Assembly (NCBI GenBank): GCA_018304425.1
Contig: JAGVWE010000002.1
Location: 434,001-498,000, forward strand
Direction of reading: 5' to 3'
Origin: Candidatus Iainarchaeum sp.
GTDB taxonomy: Archaea > Iainarchaeota > Iainarchaeia > Iainarchaeales > UBA10219
Length of the DNA stretch: 64,000 bases
Shown here: piece by piece, positions 7,943 through 17,358 of the stretch
How positions within the stretch are numbered: the first letter of the stretch is position 1
Layout of the letters: each line of letters starts with the position of its first letter
Program-made: the position numbers and the translations under genes
The notes under the pieces: model-generated
Told to the model about the DNA's origin: nothing
What the model saw: only the letters and a program-made list of their open reading frames with translations
Databases searched by the model: none

Positions 7943-9036
7943 TTCGTTTCCCCCGCCAGTTCCCGCAACACCCGTTCATAGCCGGTTACATTGTTTTCCA
8001 CTTGGTAATTCAAGGCGATTTCCCTCATTTGCTTTCCCCTGGCTTCCAAATCGCTTCGCTGCACCACTTCCACCATTCTTTCCGCCAACTTTTCTGGATT
8101 AGCGGGCGGCACAAAGAAGGCCTTGCCCTGGGTTATCTCCCGGAATATCGGGAGGTCCGAGCAAAGGACCGGGAGCTCGCAGCCCATGGCTTCCACGAGG
8201 CTCAGGCAAAAACTCTCCCCCACGGAAGGAATTAGGTATAGGCTTGCCTGACTGTATTGTTCCCTGGTTTGCTCTCTTGACAGGCTTCCCAGGAACCTTG
8301 CCTCTGGATAGGTCCGTTGCAGGTATTCAAGGTAGGCCGCACTGCAGCCCCCCGCTATTACCAGTTCAAGGCCGTTTGCAAGCCCACGGGCTTCCAGCAA
8401 CCGGAATGCCTTGATAACCGCTTCCACCCCCTTCTCAGGCCGCAGCCGGGCCAGGTACAACAGCCGCTTCTTTCCCGGATCCTTCCTCACCGGCACCGGC
8501 TTGAAAAAATCCGTGTCCACTCCATAGTAGACCCGTTGCACCTTGCCCTGCGTGAACGGAAAATTGGTTTCAAGGTCTTGTTTCATGAAATCGCTGATGG
8601 CGATTATCCGATCCGCTTTCCGGTAGGCGGCCCTGGTTATCCAGTAATTGAGTTTGTGGGCAAAGCTTTCCAGCCAGCCCTGGTATACCATCGTTGCCAC
8701 GTGCGGAGCCACTACCCACTTGCCGTTTCCCAGCAGGCACGCCAGGAAACCCCACACCATGTGCCCGCAATGCACATCAAATTTGCCGCGGTTTTTCCAA
8801 AAATAATGCAGCACCTTCAAGCACCACAAACCGTAATGGATGTTTTCATGCAGGTGGGGTAGCGGCAACTCGAACTGCACCAAACCGTTTTCCCGGATTC
8901 TCCGTTCAAATCGCGGCGTAATCACGGTTACCTCGTGGCCCTTGGCCCGGAGGCCTTCCACTAGTTGCTTCATGATGCTTGGCACGCCGCCCGTTCTATC
9001 CGGGGGATAGCCGCCGCAAAACCATGCAACCCTCAT
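7939..9036 (-). CDS. Glycosyltransferase family 4
   Basis: The 365-residue GT-B protein begins MRVAWFCGGYPPDRTGGVPS. Later come LLYLARLRPEKGVEAVIKAF, ELVIAGGCSAAYLEYL, RFLGSLSREQTREQYSQA and a complete EX7E segment, ESFCLSLVEAMGCELPVLCS. ATGA overlaps link it to its neighbours on both sides. It is expected to transfer a sugar from a nucleotide-activated donor in the cytoplasm; substrates are unknown. Confidence 0.9.
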   Translation of the reverse strand: MRVAWFCGGYPPDRTGGVPSIMKQLVEGLRAKGHEVTVITPRFERRIRENGLVQFELPLPHLHENIHYGLWCLKVLHYFWKNRGKFDVHCGHMVWGFLACLLGNGKWVVAPHVATMVYQGWLESFAHKLNYWITRAAYRKADRIIAISDFMKQDLETNFPFTQGKVQRVYYGVDTDFFKPVPVRKDPGKKRLLYLARLRPEKGVEAVIKAFRLLEARGLANGLELVIAGGCSAAYLEYLQRTYPEARFLGSLSREQTREQYSQASLYLIPSVGESFCLSLVEAMGCELPVLCSDLPIFREITQGKAFFVPPANPEKLAERMVEVVQRSDLEARGKQMREIALNYQVENNVTGYERVLRELAGETK

Positions 9037-10163
9037 CCAAGCACCTCGCCATACACCTGCATCACTTTTTTTGCCACCAAATCCCAGGTATAGTCCTTTG
9101 CCTTTTCCCTGCCGTGGTTGCCGGTCTTCCGTGCCAGGCCCGCGTCCCCCAGGAACGCATCCAGCTTTCGTGCCAGTGTCTGGTGATCACCTGGCTCAAA
9201 GAAGGTGCCACAGCCGCCTGCCAGGAGGTGCATAGGCCCATCATAGGGCGTGGAGACCACGGGCTTTCCCTGGGCCATGGCCTCCAATAAAACGATTCCA
9301 AAGGGCTCGTACACGCTCGGCAACACGAAAGCGTTGCAGGCGGCATAGGCATTTCGGAGTAGTTCCTTGTCGTGCGTGCCGGGCAAGAACCGTACCTGTT
9401 CCTGCACGCCCAACCTTTTCGCCAGTTTCCGGAGGCCCTGCACGTAATTGGTTTCGCCGCCTCCGATGAATACCACGCTGGTTTCCCGGTCCTTCAATTC
9501 GGCCGCCGCCCGGATCAGGGTCTCCGGTTGCTTGTAATAATGCAGCCGGCCCACATTCAACACGATTTTCTCTCGCAAACCGTTTTCGTCCCTGAATTTT
9601 TCCCCATCTCCCTTTCCAAGGAACCAGGCATCCACCCCAAAAGGCACGACCCTTATTTTCTCCTCTGGGCAGCCGAGGGCCACGAACCGCTTCTTCTCCG
9701 TCTCATGGTAGGCCAGCAGGGCATCCACCTGGGCAAACACCCGTTTTGCGAGGAGCACATCGTATGCCTGCCTCGCCAGCCCCAGCCCAAGGCTTTTGGG
9801 GTGGAAGGGGGAACCCGCCCGCAGCACGGTCTTCTGCTTTCGCTTCCTGGCCAGTGCGGCATCCACATGGAAATGGCGGAAGTTGTGCAGGTGCAGGACT
9901 TCAAAGCCTTCCAGGTGTTTCAGGAAACCAGGCCACACCCGGTAAAAGTTGCTCACATGAAACCACACCGGGAACCGTTTCACGCGGATGCCTTCCACGC
10001 TTTCCTCGCTTTTTTCGATGCGGCGTCGGTCATGTCCCTCATTGCAGGTTAGCACGGACACTTCATGCCCCTGCCGGATGCATTCAACGGATTTGTTTCG
10101 GATGGCTTCCTCCCATCCCCCTATCACCGGGTAAAAGAAAGGGCTTACGTGGCCTATTTTCAT
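9033..10163 (-). CDS. Glycosyltransferase family 4
   Basis: The 376-residue protein starts MKIGHVSPFFYPVIGGWEEA. The donor half contains VLNVGRLHYYKQPETLIRAA, SVVFIGGGETNYV, VRFLPGTHDKELLRNAYAAC and the intact EX7E segment EPFGIVLLEAMAQGKPVVST. It overlaps both neighbours by 4 nt and belongs to the same operon. It is the most canonical GT4 of this set; acceptor and donor cannot be inferred. Confidence 0.9.
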   Translation of the reverse strand: MKIGHVSPFFYPVIGGWEEAIRNKSVECIRQGHEVSVLTCNEGHDRRRIEKSEESVEGIRVKRFPVWFHVSNFYRVWPGFLKHLEGFEVLHLHNFRHFHVDAALARKRKQKTVLRAGSPFHPKSLGLGLARQAYDVLLAKRVFAQVDALLAYHETEKKRFVALGCPEEKIRVVPFGVDAWFLGKGDGEKFRDENGLREKIVLNVGRLHYYKQPETLIRAAAELKDRETSVVFIGGGETNYVQGLRKLAKRLGVQEQVRFLPGTHDKELLRNAYAACNAFVLPSVYEPFGIVLLEAMAQGKPVVSTPYDGPMHLLAGGCGTFFEPGDHQTLARKLDAFLGDAGLARKTGNHGREKAKDYTWDLVAKKVMQVYGEVLG

Positions 10164-11287
10164 TCCCTTGCCGCCTCCAAGGCGTCGTTTATTTTTTCGG
10201 CCAGGCGCTTCCAGGAAAACCTTCGCACCGCCAGCAGGTTCCGTTGTTCCACGGCATAGCGGTCATCACTGGCCAGCAACCCCAGCAGGCCCTCCGCCAG
10301 CGCCGCGGCATCCCCTTCCCCGGCCAACGCGTTTCCTTTTGGCAGCAGCCCAGCAACCAGCGCATAATCCGTTGCCACCACGGCCTTCCCACACGCCATG
10401 TACTCAAGCACCTTCAATGGCGAAAAATAGTAACCGTGTTTCTTGAACTCGCCCTTGCGGCTCCTGGAGACATTGTAGGGCGCCAAGCCCAGGCAAGAGG
10501 CGCTGATGGTTTCAGCCGTTTCCTCCAAGCCTTTCCTTCCAAGCCAGGCCACGTTTTTTTCCAGCCCCTTTTCCTTGATCAGCGCCTGGATAGCTTCGCG
10601 CCTAGGTCCATCCCCTACCAGGGCCACCACCAAGGAGGGCTTTTGCTTCCGGGCGAGGTCAATGGCTTCCATCAAGTCCTCCAAGCCATCCCATTCCTTG
10701 AACGAGCCCACATAGCAGGCATCATAGCAGATTCTGGTTTTGCGCGGCCTGAACACGGCAAGGTCAACGCCCGCGCTCACCAGCTCCACTTTTTTCCGGG
10801 TGTCCTCGTCAAAGAACCGGTCCGTGTAAGCGAACACTCGCTTGGCGCGGGCAAGCGAAGCCCGGGAAAAAAGATTGTCAATTACTTCCATGACCAGCGG
10901 CTTTCCCGTTGACCAGGATACCAGGCCGCCGATGCCGGACTGCGCGCGCTCGAGCAAGACGTCGCAACCCTCTTTTTCTGCGATCCGTGAAACCCTCCAG
11001 GCAAGCCAGAGGTTGCTCAAGGGCTTCAACACGAGCCCAAGCCAGGCAACGGGGCTTTGCTTGATTTTTTTCGCGGATACCACGCCGCCCCGAAACAACC
11101 GGTAAACCCGCAGCCCGTTGAGTTCCTCCACGCCTTTATCTGAGTCCCATCGCTCGCTCACCACCACCAAGTCGTTGCCCTGTTCCCTCAGTTCCCGGGC
11201 CAGATGATAGGTGTGGGTGGTGGAGCCAATGCCTTCAGAGAGCGCACTGCTTAGATGCGTGGTGGTGGCAATGTAGCAGACTTTCAT
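10160..11287 (-). CDS. Glycosyltransferase, GT-B fold
   Basis: The 375-residue protein begins MKVCYIATTTHLSSALSEGI. Its donor half has ACYVGSFKEWDGLEDLMEAI, VVALVGDGPRREAIQALIKE and SPLKVLEYMACGKAVVATDY, the version of the donor site in which the first acidic residue is not conserved. Its start lies 12 nt after the upstream methyltransferase stop and its end overlaps the next gene by 4 nt. It probably adds one sugar in the same glycan pathway. Confidence 0.87.
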   Translation of the reverse strand: MKVCYIATTTHLSSALSEGIGSTTHTYHLARELREQGNDLVVVSERWDSDKGVEELNGLRVYRLFRGGVVSAKKIKQSPVAWLGLVLKPLSNLWLAWRVSRIAEKEGCDVLLERAQSGIGGLVSWSTGKPLVMEVIDNLFSRASLARAKRVFAYTDRFFDEDTRKKVELVSAGVDLAVFRPRKTRICYDACYVGSFKEWDGLEDLMEAIDLARKQKPSLVVALVGDGPRREAIQALIKEKGLEKNVAWLGRKGLEETAETISASCLGLAPYNVSRSRKGEFKKHGYYFSPLKVLEYMACGKAVVATDYALVAGLLPKGNALAGEGDAAALAEGLLGLLASDDRYAVEQRNLLAVRRFSWKRLAEKINDALEAARE

Positions 11288-11299
11288 CGTGTTTCCCGC

Positions 11300-11911
11300 C
11301 TACACCTTCCTGGCCACATAGCACTGGTTGTAACCCCCGTACTTCAGCGGCCACGGCAGCACACACTGTACTTCTATCCGGGCAAACGGAATCCGGAAAA
11401 TAACGGTTTCCATTCGTTCAACCACGAACCCCGATTTTTCAAACAGGTTCTTGAACGAGATGGGGCAAAGGAACATGGTGTGGGTCTCCTCGCCTAACGT
11501 TCCCCTCCCGCTTGAAATAGTTCGCAGCACGCGGATGACATCATAGGGGTTCGGCGAACTCAGGAACACCTTCCCACCTTTCTTCAGGACGCGATGCACC
11601 TCATCAATGGTGTGCTTGGGTTCCCAGGTGTGCTCAATCATCTCAAACAAGCAGACGGCGTCAAACGACCCATCCTTGAACGGCATTTTCAACGCATTCG
11701 CCCGCACGGTGTTGCCCAGCCGCATTTCCGGGTTAAAAACCCGTTCACTGAGGTCCAGGCCGACAACCAGGGAACCCGGGTTCCTTGCCACCAACTGCTT
11801 GTGGAGGTATTCCCCGCCCGTGGTGTTCTTGGCGAACCCGATGTCCAGGATTTTCGTCCCGCGTGCGTGCCTAAGCGCCCACTCGAACCGGGCGTTTATT
11901 TTGTCCGTCAA
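11300..11911 (-). CDS. Class I SAM-dependent methyltransferase in the glycan operon
   Basis: The 203-residue protein has the motif I region KILDIGFAKNTTGGEYL, VVGLDLSERVF, and VCLFEMIEHTWEPKHTIDEV followed by HRVLKKGGKVFLSSPNPYD, a Methyltransf_11 core. It is flanked by glycosyltransferases, overlaps the upstream one by 4 nt and ends 12 nt before the next gene. A methylated sugar or chain-terminating O-methylation is a reasonable inference from its position, not something the sequence proves. Confidence 0.86.
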   Translation of the reverse strand: MTDKINARFEWALRHARGTKILDIGFAKNTTGGEYLHKQLVARNPGSLVVGLDLSERVFNPEMRLGNTVRANALKMPFKDGSFDAVCLFEMIEHTWEPKHTIDEVHRVLKKGGKVFLSSPNPYDVIRVLRTISSGRGTLGEETHTMFLCPISFKNLFEKSGFVVERMETVIFRIPFARIEVQCVLPWPLKYGGYNQCYVARKV

Positions 11912-13035
11912 AGCAACCCCTTTTCCTTTAACTGTGTCAAAAAACGTTCCCCCAGTTTTTTTACGGTGTAGTTTTCTTTAAATAGGGCGAGGGCGTTTTG
12001 GCCGAGTTCCCGCCTCAATCCCGGTTTTTCCTTCAATTCCAGCACGGCCCTGGCAAGGGCGGCGGCATCGGCTTTCCCGACCAGCCAGGCCTGTTTTCCG
12101 TGGGTAACCCCAATGAACCGCGTGCCCGTGCTTTCCGCCGTTATCAGGGGCTTGCCAAAGGCCAGCGCTTCCCACACCTTGCCCGGCACATTGCTTTCCG
12201 TGCGAAGGCCGGTGCCAAATATCCCCAGCAGGACATCCGCGTCGTTGGCCGAGAAGTCAAGGTATTCCGGGATGTTTTGCCCGCCCAGGAATTCCACGTT
12301 TTCCAGGCCCAGGCGCCGGCTTTTTTCCTGCATTTCCTGGCTTTGCTGGCCAAAGCCCAGCAGCTTGAATTGCACGTCCTTTGCACCCTGGTCTTGCAGG
12401 ATTTTTGCGGCGTCCACGATGTATTCCACGCCCTGGTGGGGGATGAAAGAACCAACATAGCCGACAATGAATCCCTTGAACTTCTTCGGCCTGGGCTTCG
12501 GCTTTTCCCGTAAATAGCCTTGCGGCACCACTAGGAACTTGGCCCGGTCAGCGCCCGCCGTTTTCTCGAATAAATCGATGTGCATGGGGCTGTGCACGAC
12601 GATGGCGTCGGCCAGCCGGCAGGGCACCCAGTCATAGAGCCGGATTATTTTTTCCTTGAGCGAGCCCCTTCGCGCCAGCTTCCGGTCTTCCACCATCGTG
12701 ACATACTGGGGGTCCATGGGATTGTACACCAATGGTTTTCCCTTCAGCCAGCAAACCAGTTTTGCCAGTGGCACGTCATAGAAGCAGGGGAAGTTCACCA
12801 TCGCGAAGTCGAATTCCTGGAAAAGGTTTTTTGCCAGCAAGCGCAGGCCCCGCCAAAACGATTCCAGGAAAATAAAGGGGAAATGCTTGTACGCTGAATA
12901 CGTGAACCTGCTTTTCTCGATGCAGCCGTTGACGACTTCCACGTCATTGGATGTCAGGTAATGCCAGTAATGCGTGCACCCGATCACGGTTCCATTCGGG
13001 TTTCCATCCCAGCCTCCGATGAACAGCGCCTTCAA
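11908..13035 (-). CDS. Glycosyltransferase, GT-B fold
   Basis: The 375-residue protein begins MKALFIGGWDGNPNGTVIGC. The donor half contains FIVGYVGSFIPHQGVEYIVD, FKLLGFGQQSQEM, VEFLGGQNIPEYLDFSAND and SNVPGKVWEALAFGKPLITA, a donor-site variant with Ser-Asn instead of the first Glu. ATGA overlaps join it to both neighbours. Family placement is clear; donor and acceptor are not. Confidence 0.86.
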   Translation of the reverse strand: MKALFIGGWDGNPNGTVIGCTHYWHYLTSNDVEVVNGCIEKSRFTYSAYKHFPFIFLESFWRGLRLLAKNLFQEFDFAMVNFPCFYDVPLAKLVCWLKGKPLVYNPMDPQYVTMVEDRKLARRGSLKEKIIRLYDWVPCRLADAIVVHSPMHIDLFEKTAGADRAKFLVVPQGYLREKPKPRPKKFKGFIVGYVGSFIPHQGVEYIVDAAKILQDQGAKDVQFKLLGFGQQSQEMQEKSRRLGLENVEFLGGQNIPEYLDFSANDADVLLGIFGTGLRTESNVPGKVWEALAFGKPLITAESTGTRFIGVTHGKQAWLVGKADAAALARAVLELKEKPGLRRELGQNALALFKENYTVKKLGERFLTQLKEKGLL

Positions 13036-14168
13036 AGAAGCCCCCCAAACGCCTTGGAATAGTTCTTGGCAATGGTTTCCCAGTCAAAGGCTTTCGCCGC
13101 CTTGACTCCGTTGGCGGCCAGCCGCCTTGCCAGGCCAGGGTCATCATGGATTTGCAGGATGGCTTCCGCTAACTCTTCCGGGTTCCTGGGCTCAACCAGT
13201 AACCCGGTTTGGTTGTTCGTGATTATTTCCCTGGTTCCCCCCTGTCGGGTGGCAATCACGGGGATACCTGCCGCCATGGCCTCCAGGCAGACCTTCCCCG
13301 TTGGCTCCAGGATGGAGGGCAGCACGAAGGCGTCCGCGTCCGCGTATATTTCGGGCAACATGGCATACGGCACTTCGCTGACCAACTCGATGCGGTAACT
13401 CGCGCCGCTCCGGTCAATTTCCCGGATGAGGGGCACAAAGTCATCGTCGGTTTTCATGCAGCCAACCAGGCGCAACCGAAGGTCCTTGTCCTTGAGGAGG
13501 GCCATGGCCCGCACCAAATACGTCAACCCCTTTTTTTGGGCCGCCCGCCCGACATAGAGGAGCACGAAATTCTTGCGGCCCTGTTTTTCCCTTGCCGGTT
13601 GCCTGCCTTCATTGAACCGCTTGAAGTCAACGCCTGTGCGCACCACTTGCACCCGGTCCGCGCTCACGCCGCCAGCTCTGACTTCTTCCACAATAAAGTC
13701 CGCAATCGGCAGCACCAAATCCACTTGCCTGGCCAGGAACCGCGCCAACACCCCATATTCCCAGGCGTTCAACCACGCCTTCCAGCCCCGCAAGAATCCG
13801 TGTCGGCCTTCGTTCAGGGAAGTGTGCAGGGACAGCACGTACTTTGCGTTCACCTTCTGTCTTGCGAGCGGGAACAACCATCCGAAGGGAACCAGTTGCA
13901 GGCCGTGCACGACCTCGGGCTTGAACCCGGATTCCTTTACCGCTTGCAGCAAGGCCATTCCCCCAAAGAGCCGGAACAACGGTGGTTTCCCCACATAATG
14001 CAGGATGAAGCCGTTCACTTGCTTTACCTCCGGTTTCCCCTTCCTCAACGCGAACACGTGCACGTCATGGCCTTGCCTGGCCTGCCACCCCGAGACAAAA
14101 TAAATGTTGGGGTTCAAACCGGAAGTTGCATCCTCGTGGAAGCCACCCACCAGCCTGGCAATCTTCAT
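13032..14168 (-). CDS. Glycosyltransferase family 4
   Basis: The 378-residue protein starts MKIARLVGGFHEDATSGLNP. LLYVGRAAQKKGLTYLVRAM, LRLVGCMKTDDDFV and VSEVPYAMLPEIYADADAFV lead to a full EX7E segment, EPTGKVCLEAMAAGIPVIAT, followed by RQGGTREII. These are diagnostic GT4 features. It is coupled by 4-nt overlaps to the genes before and after it. Confidence 0.9.
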   Translation of the reverse strand: MKIARLVGGFHEDATSGLNPNIYFVSGWQARQGHDVHVFALRKGKPEVKQVNGFILHYVGKPPLFRLFGGMALLQAVKESGFKPEVVHGLQLVPFGWLFPLARQKVNAKYVLSLHTSLNEGRHGFLRGWKAWLNAWEYGVLARFLARQVDLVLPIADFIVEEVRAGGVSADRVQVVRTGVDFKRFNEGRQPAREKQGRKNFVLLYVGRAAQKKGLTYLVRAMALLKDKDLRLRLVGCMKTDDDFVPLIREIDRSGASYRIELVSEVPYAMLPEIYADADAFVLPSILEPTGKVCLEAMAAGIPVIATRQGGTREIITNNQTGLLVEPRNPEELAEAILQIHDDPGLARRLAANGVKAAKAFDWETIAKNYSKAFGGLL

Positions 14169-15295
14169 GCGTGCAGCCCCCCAGCCAATTCTACCAGGGC
14201 TTCCTCAAAGGATGGAAGCCGGGCCTGCACCGACTTCATGACTTCCTTGGACGCACGCCCCATGCCTTCCCGCAGTTCCTTGGAAGCAGCCAGTTTTTGC
14301 ATGGCTGCCAGCAGTTCCCGTGGGTCATCCGGTTTTATGACAAAGCTATTCACGCCGTTCACCGCATAATCGTAGGCGGCCCCGACATCCTCCGTGGTGA
14401 TGAGCGGCAAGCCCGCCGCACAAGCCTCGATGAGGGAAAACCCGTTGGGCTCGGATTTGCCAACGAATACGAATACATCAGCCGCTTCATAGTAGGCTTT
14501 CAGGTTCGAGTCCGTGTATTCGATGAAGTCCACGAAGTGGACCTCGGTCAGACCCCTTTTCAGGCAATGCGCCATGAGCTTTTTCCTGTCCCTTCCATAC
14601 CCCACCAGCACCAGGCAGGTTTCCGACCGGTCTTTTCGGAGCTCGCTGAACGCCTCAATCACCATGGAAAGGTTCTTGCGTTCGGCCAGAACCCGGCCCG
14701 TGTACAAGAACATCGTTTTCTCTTCCACCTGCAATTGCTTTCGCACATCCGACGCGGTGCGGGTACCGGCCGCTTCATGTAATTGAATGCATTGCCTGGG
14801 ATAAAACACCCTGATTTTTTCCGGCCTAACGCCCAGGCTGGCAAAGTACTCGGCTTGCTTGCGCCCGGTAACCAAGTAAGCGTCCGCCTGGTCCAGGAAC
14901 AGGTTCGTGCATTGGGTTAACAGCCGGCTCTTCAAGCCCAGTCTCCGCTTCCGTTCCTTCCATTTCCACCGGTCGCTCAGAAAGGCGACCGGTATGCCCA
15001 GGAGCTTGCATAAAATGAACGTGCCCTTGAACTCCGGAAAATAGTCGATGCCGGTCATGACCAGGTCATATTTTCCTTGAATGATTTCCTTCCACATCTT
15101 CAGCAACCCGATTCGTTCAAAATCGACGCCATTCTTCCACAGTGCCTCCTCGGTCAGCGGCTCCATATACCCCACAAAATACTTGATGTGCGCCTTTCCC
15201 GGTTCCACGGGCAAGGGAAGCGTGTACCGGTTCAGGGAATGCTTTACTACCAAAATCCTCGGTTTAATGGCTTTTCCCGCGTCCTTCATACCCAT
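14165..15295 (-). CDS. Glycosyltransferase family 4, first gene of the eight-gene operon
   Basis: The 376-residue protein begins with a short basic tail and PRILVVKHSLNRYTLPLPVE. MFLYTGRVLAERKNLSMVIE, CLVLVGYGRDRKKL and EPNGFSLIEACAAGLPLITT (intact EX7E) define the GT4 donor half. Two ATGs compete: 15295 and 15289. The TATTAAAG-like box at about 15311-15318 is centred 26 nt from 15289, so a leaderless start there is equally plausible. It leads an operon continuing to 6800 with seven further genes. Confidence 0.88.
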   Translation of the reverse strand: MGMKDAGKAIKPRILVVKHSLNRYTLPLPVEPGKAHIKYFVGYMEPLTEEALWKNGVDFERIGLLKMWKEIIQGKYDLVMTGIDYFPEFKGTFILCKLLGIPVAFLSDRWKWKERKRRLGLKSRLLTQCTNLFLDQADAYLVTGRKQAEYFASLGVRPEKIRVFYPRQCIQLHEAAGTRTASDVRKQLQVEEKTMFLYTGRVLAERKNLSMVIEAFSELRKDRSETCLVLVGYGRDRKKLMAHCLKRGLTEVHFVDFIEYTDSNLKAYYEAADVFVFVGKSEPNGFSLIEACAAGLPLITTEDVGAAYDYAVNGVNSFVIKPDDPRELLAAMQKLAASKELREGMGRASKEVMKSVQARLPSFEEALVELAGGLHA

Positions 15296-15353
15296 GCTGG
15301 CCCCACAATTCTTTAATACCGGAAGGCCAAAAAAGGGGGGTTTCCGGCCCTTC

Positions 15354-15359
15354 TTTAAA
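15354..15359 (+). promoter_or_regulatory. TTTAAA promoter box for the GT2-GT4 fusion
   Basis: TTTAAA centred at 15356.5 predicts transcription from about 15383, just before the GTG at 15388 and ATG at 15394. Confidence 0.5.
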
Positions 15360-15393
15360 AACTAAGCTGCTCGAATACCTATTACGGGTGGTT

Positions 15394-17358
15394 ATGGCCT
15401 TGAAACCCTTTGTTTCGGTTTTAGTTCCTGCACTGAACGAGGAAAGGTATTTGCGTCAATCCCTGGCTTCCCTCCTGGCCCAAACCCATCAACGCATGGA
15501 AATAATCGTGTTATACGACCAGGCTTCCACGGATAAAACCCTGGCCCTTGCCCAATCCTTTGAACCCAGGTTGCACGTGGTTTCCCTGCCGCACATGCCC
15601 ATTTCAAGGGCTTTAAACGAGGGCCTTGCCCGTACCCAAGGAGACCTCGTTTTTTACGCGGAAGCCGATTGCCTCTACAACCCCCAAACCATTGAACTCG
15701 CCGTGAAACCCTTTGAGGACCCAGGCGTAGGCGGCGTAGCCATCCTGGGCCGCTACTATGGAGTCAAAGGCCTCTGGGGCAAGGCCCAGGACGAGTTCCA
15801 AGTCATCCGCGACGAATGGTTTCTCTCCGGGCAACGCCCCCTCAACTGGTGCTACTTCTACCGCCGCACCGTGCTCGAAGAGTTAAAGGGATTCAATGAA
15901 AACCTGTTGCAAGGCGAGGACCAGTTCCTTGCCCGTGAAATCAAGGCCCGCGGCTACAAAATAGTCTGCATCCGGGAACGGTTGAGGCAGCACGCCATCT
16001 CCGGTTCCATCAATGACCCCGTGAAGACCGCAACCTCGTCCATGCGAACCGCCTACCTTCACGCCATCCAGTCCTTCAGCCCCCAGAGCATCCGCAAGCG
16101 CTTGCTCTTCCTTGCCTTGCTCGCCGCGGGCGCGGTCTTTTCCTGGCATTACGCGAGCCCCTGGCCACTTGCCTTGCCCCCGCTCCTCGCCTACCTATAC
16201 AATTTCCTGAAACTGCTGCCCGTCGCTTCCCGGTTCTCCGCTTCCACGCTTTTCCTGGCGCCCTTCATCTCCATGTACAAGGCATTCTTCTACGCCCTTG
16301 GTTACCTCCAGGGATTCCTGTCACGCCCCTTTGTCTCGGTTTCCCACGAGTCACGCGAGCACGCCGGCGTTCCAGCCACCGGTCTCAAGGTCCTGATGTT
16401 CGGCAAGTCCAAGCGCGGCGGCTTCTATTATTACACGACGCTACTGGAAGAGGCATTGGCCAAGCAGGGCGTGCAGTGCACGAACAACTGGCGCGAGTTG
16501 TTCCAGGCCGACCTGGTCCACTACCAGTTCGATGACTTGTTCCCCCTGCACCGCTTCAAGCTGCTGGGTTTCCTGTTCCTGGCCAGGCTCTTCGGCAAGC
16601 CCGTGGTGGTTACCGCCCACAACCCGGTTGCGCGTAGAACCAGGAACCCGTTGAAGTACCTGTTCTACCACCTCGCCAACCGCCTCATCGTCCACAACGA
16701 AACCACCTGGGCTTTTTCGTCCAAGGCCAGCGTCATCCCCCACGGCAACTACTGCTTTTACCTGGCCCATGCCAGCGGCCTCTCCAAGGCCGAACTCAAA
16801 CGGAAATGGAATTCCCCCTATCCTTACACGGTTCTATCCTATGGCACCATCCGCCGCAACCGCAACTATCCCCTCACCCTGGAAATCCTTGCCTTGCTCC
16901 GCCAATCCGGCCTTGACGTGGGCCTGCTCATTGCCGGCAACGCCAGCGAGGTGAAGCCGACTGACTGCGGCCTGGCCCGCCTCCCGGATTACGTGCGCCT
17001 CTACTGCAAATACCTGTCCGAAGCCGAGACCCACGAGTTGTTCACGCTGGCGGATGCCGTGCTCTTGACCAACTCGGAGCACGACCACTCTGGAATCCCC
17101 CACATCGCGCATTGCTTCCGGAAGCCAGTCATCGCCCCCCAATGCCTGGGACACCAGACCCGGTTTGTCGCCTCCACCAAAGAACAATTCGTTTCCCTCC
17201 TCCGCGAAGTCCTGGCGAACCCACCAAATATGGAAAGGGAACGCAAGCGGGAGCTGACCGACTTCGACTGGCAAAGAATAGCGGCCTCCACAGCTGAACT
17301 CTATCGTTCCATGGTCAGGAAAAAAGAAGGCGCGCAACCCGGTTCAGCAGGGAACTGA
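15394..17358 (+). CDS. Two-domain glycosyltransferase: GT2 - membrane segment - GT4-like
   Basis: The protein has 654 residues. An N-terminal GT2 domain (about 1-225) has FVSVLVPALNEERYLRQSLA, IIVLYDQASTDKT and VFYAEADCLYNP. A hydrophobic region (about 228-310) probably spans the membrane. The C-terminal GT-B half (about 330-645) includes LKVLMFGKSKRGGFYYYTTL, VVVTAHNPV, VLSYGTIRRNRNYPLTLEIL and a degenerate donor site SEHDHSGIPHIAHCFRKPVI. ATG 15394 is chosen over GTG 15388, both near the TTTAAA box. The fusion implies two sequential transfers by one membrane-bound protein; the second domain may be weakly active given its altered EX7E. Confidence 0.85.
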   Translation: MALKPFVSVLVPALNEERYLRQSLASLLAQTHQRMEIIVLYDQASTDKTLALAQSFEPRLHVVSLPHMPISRALNEGLARTQGDLVFYAEADCLYNPQTIELAVKPFEDPGVGGVAILGRYYGVKGLWGKAQDEFQVIRDEWFLSGQRPLNWCYFYRRTVLEELKGFNENLLQGEDQFLAREIKARGYKIVCIRERLRQHAISGSINDPVKTATSSMRTAYLHAIQSFSPQSIRKRLLFLALLAAGAVFSWHYASPWPLALPPLLAYLYNFLKLLPVASRFSASTLFLAPFISMYKAFFYALGYLQGFLSRPFVSVSHESREHAGVPATGLKVLMFGKSKRGGFYYYTTLLEEALAKQGVQCTNNWRELFQADLVHYQFDDLFPLHRFKLLGFLFLARLFGKPVVVTAHNPVARRTRNPLKYLFYHLANRLIVHNETTWAFSSKASVIPHGNYCFYLAHASGLSKAELKRKWNSPYPYTVLSYGTIRRNRNYPLTLEILALLRQSGLDVGLLIAGNASEVKPTDCGLARLPDYVRLYCKYLSEAETHELFTLADAVLLTNSEHDHSGIPHIAHCFRKPVIAPQCLGHQTRFVASTKEQFVSLLREVLANPPNMERERKRELTDFDWQRIAASTAELYRSMVRKKEGAQPGSAGN

